A stretch of DNA of 64,000 bases, from assembly GCF_900163865.1 (NCBI RefSeq), contig NZ_FUKU01000027.1, forward strand, positions 124,001 to 188,000, read 5' to 3'. The notes beneath the pieces were generated by a model. The model was not told the origin of the DNA, searched no databases, and saw nothing but the letters and a program-made list of their open reading frames with translations. Below, one piece after another: positions 35,393 through 44,547 of this stretch (the first letter of the stretch is position 1; each line of letters begins with the position of its first letter). The translations under genes and the position numbers were made by a program. The DNA is from Sphingobacterium sp. JB170 (lineage in GTDB: Bacteria > Bacteroidota > Bacteroidia > Sphingobacteriales > Sphingobacteriaceae).

Positions 35393-37138
35393 ATGAAGCT
35401 CATGAAAAAGAAAACGAAAGTAAACGCGATAAAGCTTCTGGTATTCTCCTTGATTGCCACGAGTGTATTTAATAGTTGTAACCAAGAGTTTACAAAGATT
35501 ATTCCATCCGGAGAAGAAGACGAGGAACTGGTCGATATCGAATATGGGCAACCTAAAGTCCTTTTATTGATTGTCGACGGTGCGCGCGGGCAGTCGGTTC
35601 GCGATGCGAAGACACCGGTATTCACGCAGCTATTACCGCAAGCAATTCATAGCTGGTCATCGTTGAGTGAAGAAGGTGCGCAGGGCATTGCCGCCAATTG
35701 GACGGATATTATAACCGGGGTGGGTATCAATAAACATGGTGTGGTTGATAATGATTTTTCAACGAACAAGTTGGACTTGTACCCTACTATTTTCTCGAGA
35801 ATAACCAACTTTAATAGTGATTCAAAATTAGCGCTGATCAGTGCCGACCCACAGTTTTTGGAAAATTATGGTAACGATGTGACAACCGAGCAAGCTTCTA
35901 GCGATGAAGATGTTACCAGTAAAGTAAAAACCGCACTTCAGGCGGATGACTGTACGATGATTACAGCACACTTCCAGGATGTGCAACGTGCTGGATTGGA
36001 AAGTGGTTTCGATCTTTCCTTCGACACTTACAGCGATGCTATCTACACTTTTGACAGCCAAGTTGGTGATATTTTAGAATCGCTCAACCAGCGTGAAAAC
36101 TTTGACCAAGAAAAATGGTTAGTGGTTATCACGTCCAGTCAGGGAGGAGAATTTACGATTCCGGAATCCGAGAACGACAACACTGTATTTAGTGAACCTG
36201 CAGTGAACACATTTACGATTATGTATTCACCAAGCTATAGTTCAAAATTCATCGGTAAACCCTATATCGGTAATAAATTTTCTGGCGAATTCATGCGCTT
36301 TAATGACACAAAATATGCGGAATTACAATCCAATGAAAATGAATTATACAACTTGGGAGACGAGGATTTCACGATCGAAATAAAAGTAAAGAAGAATCGA
36401 GGATCGAATAATAACTACCGATTCAGCCACCCCTCTTTAATTGGTAAAAGGGAAACTTGGCAAGGCGGATGGGATCAAGAATTAATGAATGGATGGGTCA
36501 TCCACTTGTCGGATAACTTCTGGGTTTTCAACGCGCGTGGTGATACGGGGTACGGGGAGATTAAGGCTGACGAAAACCAACGCCTAAACGATGCAACTTG
36601 GAACACCATCACGGTTGTGGGTTTACAGCGTGAGGGTGAGCGCTTCGTGCGATTATACACCAACGGAGAATTCAACCGCGAGGGGAATATCACCGGCTGG
36701 GGAAACATGGATTCTGACTGGCCGCTACGTATAGGATTTCTTCCGACACGTGAGGGCTGGCGGTCGGACGCTTACTTGGCTGACGCCAAGATCTGGAAAA
36801 TTGCGATGCCCGAAGATATGGTTGCCCAGTATAGTTGTGAGGTCGGTGTGGACCCCAATCACCCTTATTACGATTATCTTGCCGGATACTGGCCACTCAT
36901 GGGGGCCAACTCAGAAGGTATGGTGTTTGACGAGGGACCATTCGGCGCAAACTTGACGCTCGGTGAAGCTGGTTACCCAACCACATTATTAAACGACTAC
37001 ATATGTACGCCCTCCACCGAGGAACTCGGCCAGCTAGTACCACGCACGTTCGATGTGCCGGCACAAATTATCAGCTGGTTAAAAGTTCCACGGCAGCTCA
37101 ACTGGCAATTGGACGGACGCGTATGGTTAGATAAGTAA
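35393..37138 (+). CDS. DUF4983 lipoprotein: phosphatase-like fold plus LamG-like domain
   Basis: A 581-residue lipoprotein (lipobox FNSC, Cys29). Residues about 55-285 follow the alkaline-phosphatase/nucleotide-pyrophosphatase fold: LLLIVDGARG with Asp62 and NWTDIITGVGINKHGV with Thr104 at the nucleophile position. The later metal ligands look lost: HFQDVQRAGLESGF (193-206) lacks the usual D..H, and TSSQGG (247-252) stands where TSDHGG is expected. A concanavalin-like LamG/DUF4983 domain covers about 330-500. The protein is probably a non-catalytic binder. It starts directly after the preceding stop codon (TAA-ATG); an alternative start is ATG 35402. Confidence 0.8.
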   Translation: MKLMKKKTKVNAIKLLVFSLIATSVFNSCNQEFTKIIPSGEEDEELVDIEYGQPKVLLLIVDGARGQSVRDAKTPVFTQLLPQAIHSWSSLSEEGAQGIAANWTDIITGVGINKHGVVDNDFSTNKLDLYPTIFSRITNFNSDSKLALISADPQFLENYGNDVTTEQASSDEDVTSKVKTALQADDCTMITAHFQDVQRAGLESGFDLSFDTYSDAIYTFDSQVGDILESLNQRENFDQEKWLVVITSSQGGEFTIPESENDNTVFSEPAVNTFTIMYSPSYSSKFIGKPYIGNKFSGEFMRFNDTKYAELQSNENELYNLGDEDFTIEIKVKKNRGSNNNYRFSHPSLIGKRETWQGGWDQELMNGWVIHLSDNFWVFNARGDTGYGEIKADENQRLNDATWNTITVVGLQREGERFVRLYTNGEFNREGNITGWGNMDSDWPLRIGFLPTREGWRSDAYLADAKIWKIAMPEDMVAQYSCEVGVDPNHPYYDYLAGYWPLMGANSEGMVFDEGPFGANLTLGEAGYPTTLLNDYICTPSTEELGQLVPRTFDVPAQIISWLKVPRQLNWQLDGRVWLDK

Positions 37139-37154
37139 CTCGAACATGACAACG

Positions 37155-38528
37155 ATGAAAAAAATAAAACATATAGGCTCAATCCTGGTGCTACTTTGCA
37201 TAGTAGCCGCTTGTCAAGAATCCAGTTTAGAAGATTTTAATCTTACTGATGCGGGCAGTGTCCTGGTGTCTGCGGGGTCTACAACGGACAATATTACCAA
37301 AACGAATGAATCGATTACCGTTACGATTGGTTTAGCCTTGAGTGGGCCGTCCTCACGTGCATTCGAGATTGGATTACGCGTCAACCAAGAAGCTGTTGAA
37401 ACACAAATTGCAGCGGGTACGTTAACTGATGTATCTGCGATTTCTGCTGCTGCAATCCATATCGACAATGTTGCCAAAGTTGATTATGGGTCCGATCGCG
37501 CGGTATTTAAGATAACGATTTCTCGAACCGAAGTAGAGAGATACTTCGGCGAAGATATCGCTATTGGCTATACCTTGGCTAATGCCAGTAAAGACAACAC
37601 GGTGGACAAAAATAACGATACAGGTGTCATTGTATTGAGCACTAACGAATTGCTTAGCAATGAGGATATTCACTTTATTTCCTTGCAAACCGGCGGCGAA
37701 ATAATAAACGTCAGCGATCGTTTGAACTACACGAGTGCGTCGGGAGGGATAAACATCCCGATTATGGCGAGCTTGGCGAGCTTCCCTGGGAACGCTTTTT
37801 CGGTGAACATCAGCGCCAATGCTGACACCATCAGTGATATGGTGGGTAACCAAATTCTTCCAGAGAATACCATCGCCATGCAAAGCGACCAATATACCGT
37901 CGGTTCAAAATTAAACTTTACCAGCAACTCGAGTGAAGCAACATTCTCGATCGACGTACCTTGGAGTACGATCAACGATAACGAAGGAAAGTATCTGGCG
38001 ATTGTCGTCAGCCTATCGGACCCTAGTTTGCATCTAGTTGATCCATCTAAAAATTCAACGACCGTGCTGATCGATTGTAATAATATACTGGAAGAAGATG
38101 TTACCAATTTAGGGGTTTTTTCCGTTAATAGAGACAATGACGGTGGACCGGACGCCAATGAAGGGTCAAACAAACTGATTGACAACAATTATTCTTCGAA
38201 ATTCCTCCAAGGGAATTTCACGGGTGACCTTGAATTGACGCTAGTGTATGATCAAGCACAAAAAATCGGTGCCTACACCTTTACCTCAGGTAACGATGCA
38301 AACCAGCGTGACCCCAATTCGTGGGAACTCCTAGGCTCAAACGATGGACAGACATGGACAACTGTCGATCGTCGCGAATCCGAGGTCTTCGAAACGCGGT
38401 TAATGACGCGGCGTTTCAATGTAGCCTACCCCGTAGCATATACGCATTACCGCTTAAAAATAACTTCTATTGTAGGAGGTACGAACCTGTTCCAAATGAC
38501 TGAGTGGCGAATGATAAAAGTACGTTAA
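37155..38528 (+). CDS. DUF1735-type lipoprotein with C-terminal F5/8 type C domain
   Basis: A 457-residue lipoprotein read from ATG 37155 (MKKIKHIG; another ATG lies at 37146), with lipobox AAC. Two BT_3987/DUF1735-like Ig modules (about 35-170 and 175-315) are followed by a discoidin-like domain at about 325-457 (VNRDNDGGPDANEGSNKLID, TSGNDANQRDPNSWELLGS, YTHYRLKI). DUF1735 modules often form the rigid stalk of surface glycan-binding proteins and of GH18/GH92-linked lipoproteins. No hydrolase domain is present. It starts 16 bases after the DUF4983 gene. Confidence 0.8.
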   Translation: MKKIKHIGSILVLLCIVAACQESSLEDFNLTDAGSVLVSAGSTTDNITKTNESITVTIGLALSGPSSRAFEIGLRVNQEAVETQIAAGTLTDVSAISAAAIHIDNVAKVDYGSDRAVFKITISRTEVERYFGEDIAIGYTLANASKDNTVDKNNDTGVIVLSTNELLSNEDIHFISLQTGGEIINVSDRLNYTSASGGINIPIMASLASFPGNAFSVNISANADTISDMVGNQILPENTIAMQSDQYTVGSKLNFTSNSSEATFSIDVPWSTINDNEGKYLAIVVSLSDPSLHLVDPSKNSTTVLIDCNNILEEDVTNLGVFSVNRDNDGGPDANEGSNKLIDNNYSSKFLQGNFTGDLELTLVYDQAQKIGAYTFTSGNDANQRDPNSWELLGSNDGQTWTTVDRRESEVFETRLMTRRFNVAYPVAYTHYRLKITSIVGGTNLFQMTEWRMIKVR

Positions 38529-38547
38529 GACTTAAAAAGAACAAATT

Positions 38548-39582
38548 ATGAACATAAAATATTTTTTTATAATTGGCCTTCTACTAAGTGGAGTTACTGC
38601 TTGTAGCGACAAAGACGATCCGATTATTGATAATGAAGGGTTACTTGCCAAGCCTACAGCGGCATTTACCTATCAAACCGTCGATGCAAAGGATCCTTTC
38701 ACCATCAAGTTTGTGAATAGCTCGACAAATTATGTAGAAGCGCAGTGGTCATTTGCCGACGATAGCACCTCGTCCACAGCATCACCTGTACATACATTTT
38801 TAAACACGGGCTCGTACAATGTGAAAATGGTCGTCCAAAATGACGAAGGATACTGGGCGCAGCGCGAGGAATTAATCGATATTCTACCGGAAAAATTGGT
38901 AAAACTAGTTGCAAAACCTTCGAGTGATAACCTTCAGATGAGTTATGATACGCCGATAGAGGTAGAAAGTATACAATGGTTGGAAATGGTCGATGCCAAC
39001 ACATATATCGTTCGCTCGCAAGAGCCAACCATGGATGTTAGTATTCCCGAGGGCGAATTTAAAACAGTTTTTGTAACCTTACAAACACCCAAAGGATCGA
39101 CATTAAGTTTAGAGATGCTACTTACTGGCCGGGGTGTCGTGCAGGATATGACGATCTTAGATAGTGAATTCTCCATCTCGCACGAGAATGGCTCTGGGAG
39201 AGATGCGGGGGAAGGATCCTTAAAACTTATCGATAACGACATCAACACCAAGACCTATGTAAACGGTGTAAACGATGATTATTTCTATTGGCAGTTCGAT
39301 TATTCGCAGCCGACAGTAATTAACGGGTATGCAATGACCTCGGGCAACGATTCAGAAAGCCGCGACCCGAAAAGCTGGGAAATCATGGGTTCACAAGATG
39401 GTGAAAATTGGGATGTGATCGACACACGGACCGATGAAGTGTTCACCGAACGTAAGCAAACGCGCAGATTTTCCTTCGACAACAGCACGCCGTACGCTTA
39501 TTACCGAATTCATATTATATCGCGGATATCCAGCGGTAGTTTTCAATTATCGGAATTTCGAATGTTGAAACTCCCCAAGTAA
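38548..39582 (+). CDS. PKD-domain lipoprotein with C-terminal F5/8 type C domain
   Basis: A 344-residue lipoprotein with lipobox TAC followed by SDKDD, compatible with surface export. A PKD domain lies at about 35-110 (PTAAFTYQT, AQWSFADDSTSS, TGSYNVKMVVQNDEG). A middle beta-rich spacer is followed by a discoidin-like domain at about 210-344 (TSGNDSESRDPKSWEIMGS, YAYYRIHII). It is the last gene of the block; a terminator lies 77 bases downstream. Its F5/8C domain shares the SGND..RDP..WE..GS.DG.W signature with the proteins at 26027 and 37155, so the three probably recognise related ligands. Confidence 0.83.
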   Translation: MNIKYFFIIGLLLSGVTACSDKDDPIIDNEGLLAKPTAAFTYQTVDAKDPFTIKFVNSSTNYVEAQWSFADDSTSSTASPVHTFLNTGSYNVKMVVQNDEGYWAQREELIDILPEKLVKLVAKPSSDNLQMSYDTPIEVESIQWLEMVDANTYIVRSQEPTMDVSIPEGEFKTVFVTLQTPKGSTLSLEMLLTGRGVVQDMTILDSEFSISHENGSGRDAGEGSLKLIDNDINTKTYVNGVNDDYFYWQFDYSQPTVINGYAMTSGNDSESRDPKSWEIMGSQDGENWDVIDTRTDEVFTERKQTRRFSFDNSTPYAYYRIHIISRISSGSFQLSEFRMLKLPK

Positions 39583-39659
39583 TTGCTTAAGACGAAGGGC
39601 GCATAAAAAAATTGTAATAGGTGAAGTTTGATGTTGTAGTTTAGCGAAACCTATCTTGA

Positions 39660-39704
39660 GGATTCATGGCTCTTTTATGAGCCATGATCCTTCATTTTGT
39701 TTTA
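39660..39704 (+). terminator. Terminator closing the SusCD block
   Basis: A near-perfect 12-13 bp stem (39660-39672 with 39679-39690) around a short AT loop is followed by TTCATTTTGTTTT. It marks the end of the eleven-gene transcription unit. Confidence 0.7.
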
Positions 39705-39857
39705 GGGTATCTTTCTACTCACGCGTTCTATTTACGACCGACTCACCGGCAAACAAATCCTTGAGTGCCTATATCACGATCGCTCCGCCGTATGCCCCAT
39801 AGCGGTTGGACCAAGTTTTTTAGCTAACTTTGTGGGCGGAATCAAAATATACAAGGC

Positions 39858-41147
39858 GTGTCATTAGAAAAATTAAAATTAAGCAAGCGGTTAACTGCAT
39901 CAGTGAAAGAATTAGGTTTTCTTTCAGCCAAAGAAATTCAGTTAAAGACAATGTCTAGAATCCTTGGCGGCCATGATATAGTTGCTATTGCACCAGAGGG
40001 AGCGGGAAAAACGACAACCTATATACTGAGCGTGCTAACTAGTTTAAAATTCGAACCGGCCGAAGCTCCTAAAGTGCTAATTTTAGCGCCCGATCAGGAG
40101 CGTATCACTGAAATTGTAGATCAATTTTACACCTTAAGTAAAAATAAAAATTTAAGCATTGCCGGCCTACGTACCGGTGGTAGCATGGAAGAAGAGATCG
40201 ATACACTCGTCGATGGAATCGATATTGTTGTAGCAACTCCAAGCCGCGCACGTGCCGTATATCTTAAACTGGGACTCAATTTAAATAAGCTAAAAACATT
40301 CATCGTCGATGATGCTGAGGAAATCATCAAGCAAGGGATGTCAAATACCGTTCGTGAGCTTGCCCAAAGTGCACAAAAATGTCAACACCTAGTTTTTAGT
40401 ACAGTTGAGCACGATAAACTGCATCATATGATTGATGTTTTCATGAAAGCGCCAACGACCATCGAAGCAGAAGAACCCTTGGAGCGTAAGCTTGATGTGT
40501 ACCCACAGTTCATCTACCATGTGCCGAACTTCACCACAAAAATTAACCTTTTAAATGTATTACTTGCCGATCAAGAAATATTTGACAAGGTTGTATTACT
40601 TGTAAACACACGCCATACCGCAGAGAAATTGGCCGAATCGTTATTTCAGACCCAGCCCTATGAAGTAGCCATATTAAATCCGCTATTCTTTGAGACGTTT
40701 GGATTTGACGACATCCAAGGATTTAAAAAGCGTCCGGACTGCCGCGTGCTAATTATAGCAAACGAACACACCGATGAGGTCGATTTAAACGATATACCAT
40801 TTATCATTCACTTTGAACTCCCAGAGCATTCTGAACAATACGTCAAATATATTGTCCGGTCGACCGAAGAGGAAGTGCTTGCTTTTACACTCGCAACCGA
40901 CATCGAACTACCGAGCGTCAAGCGTATCGAACAGCATACGGGTGAAAGAATGCAAGAGATGGAACTCCCAGACGGTGTCATTATTTATGATCCAAATAAA
41001 AAAAGTATTAAAAATAACCAAGCGCAAAAAGATGCCGAAAATAATCGCGGCGCCGCTTTTCACACGAAGAAAGCTAGCAATGCGAAAACCTATAACATAG
41101 GTGCGGGTAAAAAGGCGCGACAAGAGATGAAAAAGAAAAAAGGCTAG
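39858..41147 (+). CDS. Degenerate DEAD/DEAH-box helicase-like protein
   Basis: A 429-residue protein read from GTG 39858. The N-terminal RecA-like domain has Walker A APEGAGKT (45-52), ATPSR (126-130, motif Ib-like), DDAE (151-154) in place of DEAD, and FSTVE (180-184) in place of SAT. In the second domain the HRxGRxGR motif, which supplies the arginine finger, is replaced by KYIVRSTEE. The C-terminal tail is lysine-rich (KKARQEMKKKKG), as in RNA-binding relatives. ATP binding may persist, but canonical RNA unwinding is doubtful. It is isolated on the plus strand, with no adjacent RNA-processing gene. Confidence 0.8.
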   Translation: MSLEKLKLSKRLTASVKELGFLSAKEIQLKTMSRILGGHDIVAIAPEGAGKTTTYILSVLTSLKFEPAEAPKVLILAPDQERITEIVDQFYTLSKNKNLSIAGLRTGGSMEEEIDTLVDGIDIVVATPSRARAVYLKLGLNLNKLKTFIVDDAEEIIKQGMSNTVRELAQSAQKCQHLVFSTVEHDKLHHMIDVFMKAPTTIEAEEPLERKLDVYPQFIYHVPNFTTKINLLNVLLADQEIFDKVVLLVNTRHTAEKLAESLFQTQPYEVAILNPLFFETFGFDDIQGFKKRPDCRVLIIANEHTDEVDLNDIPFIIHFELPEHSEQYVKYIVRSTEEEVLAFTLATDIELPSVKRIEQHTGERMQEMELPDGVIIYDPNKKSIKNNQAQKDAENNRGAAFHTKKASNAKTYNIGAGKKARQEMKKKKG

Positions 41148-41232
41148 CATCTCTTATGCCAGACTTCGCGTGACCAAATTCTACTGATTTTTTGATCATG
41201 TTGTTACTCCGCGCTTCACGCGTTATGCTATT

Positions 41233-41865
41233 TTACAGTTCAAATGTACAAGGCTGATTGCGCACTTGGTACATTTCATCTAAAACCGAGGCGTTCAAAA
41301 AAGTGGTGTCCTGGTCTTTATACATCCCGTAGCCCTCGTGAATATGTCCAAAAATATGGTATAGCGGCTTCACCGCCCGAACGGAATTAAGAAGGTCGGC
41401 GCAACCAGTAAGCTCATCGCCGACTGTTTTATCAAGAATTCCACGTGGCGGACCGTGCGTAATCAAAATATCGAGCTCTGCCGGAATCAGGGCCCAATGC
41501 TTCCTGATATCCTCGCCCGGTAGCCTGTTAAAAGCCCAATTATTAAACCAAGGCGTGATTGGCGAGCCCCAAAACCGCAGACCTTCTAATTCAACACCCG
41601 AATCGTTCAAATAAGTAACTCCGGGAGGAATCCATTTTAGAATTTCGTATTCGGGTAATGCTTCAAAGAAAAAATCATGATTGCCCGGTATAAAGATCTT
41701 ATGTGGATGTTTTAGACTAGCAAACCAGTCGAAAAATGCGACCACTTCGTGTTTACGCCCCATCGAAGTTACGTCGCCTGCATGTATGATTATGTCACCA
41801 TCAGGAATTTCTATTTTGCCGTGCTTGCCATGTGTATCAGAAAGGGTTATAATTTGCATGAACAA
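41233..41865 (-). CDS. Calcineurin-like metallophosphoesterase
   Basis: A 210-residue cytoplasmic phosphoesterase with all family metal motifs in order: SDTHG (D-x-H), HAGDVT (GD), PGNHDFF (GNHD), LITHGPP and FGHIHEG (GH-x-H). This dinuclear-metal fold hydrolyses phosphodiesters or phosphomonoesters. The substrate is unknown; the length and motif spacing fit the small UPF0046/MPPED-like group. ATG 41865 or 41859 may be the start. It is convergent with the helicase gene. Confidence 0.88.
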   Translation of the reverse strand: MFMQIITLSDTHGKHGKIEIPDGDIIIHAGDVTSMGRKHEVVAFFDWFASLKHPHKIFIPGNHDFFFEALPEYEILKWIPPGVTYLNDSGVELEGLRFWGSPITPWFNNWAFNRLPGEDIRKHWALIPAELDILITHGPPRGILDKTVGDELTGCADLLNSVRAVKPLYHIFGHIHEGYGMYKDQDTTFLNASVLDEMYQVRNQPCTFEL

Positions 41866-42335
41866 ATCTAAAACTTTTCTATTAACTCACATCGCAATTT
41901 CCGACCAGAACATTGTATTATCGTAGAGTTATAGGTCCTCTAGTGAATTGAATTTATCATTCCTTGAAACACATTTTTCACATCCAGGTGTAAAACTAGC
42001 ACAAAAAACAGTCGAAATATCGCTATATAGTCTATAATCCCCCCAAAAAAAACGAAGGAGAGCGTGTTATTCGAATATTAAAACACTAAATAAAGTAATC
42101 AAACACATTTATTGATATTACACTTGCGATATCAATTATAAAACCAACATATAAGACTAAAAACCACAACTAAAATGGGATAAATTAATTTTTATCGATA
42201 AACCAACATGCTAAAACACTATTATTAACACAAAATAAGACTAAAATCTATACTTTATTAACTATATTTACTTAAATAAATTAAAAACAATAAAAAGACA
42301 TCGATAAATACCAACACAATACACAAACAGATAGA
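41866..42335. other. AT-rich intergenic region upstream of moaA
   Basis: About 470 bases with no credible gene. Bases 42060-42335 are extremely AT-rich with recurrent AAAACAC and TAAGACTAAAA words. A C6-A8 run lies near 42040. The region could hold promoters for both flanking genes. I looked for a molybdenum-cofactor riboswitch-like fold and saw none. Confidence 0.4.
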
Positions 42336-43325
42336 ATGAGTGAGATTTTAACCGACAAATACGGACGTATACATAACTATCTTCGGATTTCTTTAACAGA
42401 TAGTTGTAACTTAAGGTGTTTTTATTGCATTCCGGAGGAAAATTACGCCTCTACACCGACAAAAAACTTGATGCAGCCTCATGAAATCGAGACAATCGTA
42501 AAAACATTGGTTGAAAACGGCATCAATAAAATCAGATTAACTGGCGGCGAGCCACTTGTGCGTAAGGATATCCGGGACATACTAAAGGTATTCGCGCAGT
42601 TCCCCGTTGAACTACATATGACCACCAATGGGATCCGGATTGACGAGCTACTTCCGCAAATCATAGCAACTAATTTTTCAAGTATAAATATTAGCTTAGA
42701 TACACTAAGTCGTGAAAAATTCCTAAAAATAACACGACGAGACTATTTTGATAAAGTTCGCGCCAACATTGACCTACTCCTTCAACACGAGCTCAAAGTG
42801 AAAATTAACGTCGTTATGATGAAAGGGGTCAACGACGAGGAGCTAGTTGATTTTATTGAATTGACAAGATCAAATAATATCGACGTTCGGTTTATTGAGT
42901 TTATGCCGTTCGACAATAACAAATGGACGAGCAATCAAGTCATGACATATCAAGAGATTACGGATCAGCTCGCACGCTCTTACGCTTTCGTACCGATCGC
43001 CGGTGAAAAACACGACACATGTAAATTGTATTCAATACCGGGCTACCAAGGTCGATTTGGAATTATAAGCACGCTTACGGCGCCATTTTGTTCGGAATGC
43101 AATAGAATCCGGCTGACCGCGGATGGAAAACTAAAGAATTGCTTATTCTCCAAACATGAAACGGACCTACTTAATCCACTACGAAGAAGTGAAGCCATAC
43201 TACCGTTAATTAAACAAAATATTCTCGCTAAAGCCAAAGGACTCGGTGGTCAGCTGAAAACCGATTTCACTATGATTCAGCCCGAAGTGCTGCAAAACCG
43301 TAGTATGATATCAATTGGCGGGTAA
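42336..43325 (+). CDS. moaA: GTP 3',8-cyclase MoaA
   Basis: A 329-residue radical-SAM enzyme that catalyses the first step of molybdenum-cofactor synthesis, GTP to 3',8-cyclo-GTP. The first [4Fe-4S] cluster ligands are Cys24, Cys28 and Cys31 in SCNLRCFYC. LTGGEPLVRKD is the SAM-binding GGE region. The C-terminal cluster ligands are in FCSECNRIRLTADGKLKNC. The conserved C-terminal GG is present (SIGG end). First gene of a plus-strand Moco cluster continuing to 47730; MoaC, fused to MogA at 46822, completes the step to cPMP. Confidence 0.95.
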   Translation: MSEILTDKYGRIHNYLRISLTDSCNLRCFYCIPEENYASTPTKNLMQPHEIETIVKTLVENGINKIRLTGGEPLVRKDIRDILKVFAQFPVELHMTTNGIRIDELLPQIIATNFSSINISLDTLSREKFLKITRRDYFDKVRANIDLLLQHELKVKINVVMMKGVNDEELVDFIELTRSNNIDVRFIEFMPFDNNKWTSNQVMTYQEITDQLARSYAFVPIAGEKHDTCKLYSIPGYQGRFGIISTLTAPFCSECNRIRLTADGKLKNCLFSKHETDLLNPLRRSEAILPLIKQNILAKAKGLGGQLKTDFTMIQPEVLQNRSMISIGG

Positions 43326-43358
43326 TTTTAATAATTTGCTACTGACAAGATAAAAACA

Positions 43359-43802
43359 TTGCTATTTATCCATATCTGTCTCACGCAAACCGAATCGGAC
43401 TCATTAGATTACACTTTTAAAATTGATGAAATAGATGTGTACGCCCTAGAAAACAAAAATCAAAAGACCGAGTACGCGCGAGCGAATCTACACTTACCAA
43501 AGGGACAAGAAAGAAAATCCGTTGTATGTGGGAACGAACATAGATTCAGCGGACTGTTTACACGAACACGCTATTGGGAAAGGCCGCAATGGAATAAACA
43601 GATTATCTATTTTAATGCTAGCAACCGTATGAACGAGTATCATTCCATAAAAACGCTTATATTTTACGACCACTGTAGTGTGAAAATTTGGAAACGGATT
43701 TCTCTTAACATAGGGCGGAATAATATCTTTGATAAAAATTACGCACTCAACCAAAGTGAAGACGTAACGGGGCGTATGTTTTACACAATGCCTGCTTTAT
43801 AA
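43359..43802 (+). pseudogene. TonB-dependent receptor remnant, internally deleted
   Basis: A 147-residue frame from TTG 43359. It begins like a small outer-membrane receptor (signal-like LLFIHICLTQT, then IDEIDVYALENK). Its end resembles a TonB-receptor C-terminus (RISLNIGRNNIFDKNYALNQ, then GRMFYTMPAL). A normal receptor has 600 or more residues, so most of the plug and barrel has been deleted. In this Moco operon the intact protein may have imported molybdate or a related metal complex, but this is a guess from position. Confidence 0.6.
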
Positions 43803-43812
43803 ATTTTAAGCT

Positions 43813-44547
43813 ATGGACTGGTTTTACATACTACTTTTTTTTGTTGCTTTTTTATATGCATCGGTGGGGCATGGTGGCGCGAGCGGATACTTGGCACTTA
43901 TGGTACTCTATGGTGTTGCACCACAAGCGATGAAACCCACTGCACTCGTACTTAACCTATTTGTGTCATTAACTTCTTTTTTGCAGTACTACACGGGAAA
44001 TCATTTTAAGAAAAAGCTATTTTTATCAGTTGCAATAGGATCTATCCCTATGGCCTTCATAGGGGGTACAATAAACTTAGACGACTATTTATATAAACAA
44101 ATATTGGGCGGGTTATTATTCTTTCCTATCATCAAATTTTTCTTTTTCAAAAGCGCTGACCATGATAAACTTAAGGATTCCAATAACTACATCGCCCTTG
44201 TTATAGGTGCAATTGTTGGCTTACTTTCAGGCATGATTGGGATCGGTGGAGGAATCATACTTTCCCCTATACTAATTTTACTGAAATGGACGAATCAAAA
44301 ACAAACCGCCGCAATAAGCGCAGCGTTCATATTCGTAAACTCGATAGCTGGCCTTGGAGGCATGTTAACCCAAGGCATCGTATTTAATAATCATATGTGG
44401 ATCTATGTGATTGTCGCATTTAGCGGCGGGATACTAGGGGCATACGTTGGCGCTCGAAAATTAAATCAAGAAGGGTTAAAATATGTACTTGCCTCCGTAT
44501 TGGCGCTCGCTTCTTATAAATTACTTTTCACGATACCAAAATTATGA
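43813..44547 (+). CDS. TauE/SafE-family membrane exporter
   Basis: A 244-residue integral membrane protein of the TauE/SafE family with about eight hydrophobic segments. Two family repeats are visible: HGGASGYLALMVLYGVAPQ in the first half and GMIGIGGGIILSPILIL in the second. Members move sulfite, sulfoacetate or other small sulfur anions across the inner membrane. It overlaps the next gene by ATGA (44544-44547), so translational coupling is expected. In this operon it could handle sulfite or an oxyanion linked to a molybdoenzyme; that is inference. Confidence 0.88.
   Translation: MDWFYILLFFVAFLYASVGHGGASGYLALMVLYGVAPQAMKPTALVLNLFVSLTSFLQYYTGNHFKKKLFLSVAIGSIPMAFIGGTINLDDYLYKQILGGLLFFPIIKFFFFKSADHDKLKDSNNYIALVIGAIVGLLSGMIGIGGGIILSPILILLKWTNQKQTAAISAAFIFVNSIAGLGGMLTQGIVFNNHMWIYVIVAFSGGILGAYVGARKLNQEGLKYVLASVLALASYKLLFTIPKL

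Noticed and set aside
41866..42335. Possible molybdenum-cofactor riboswitch before moaA
   Set aside because: The region is extremely AT-rich and shows no stable multi-helix fold or recognisable conserved core.
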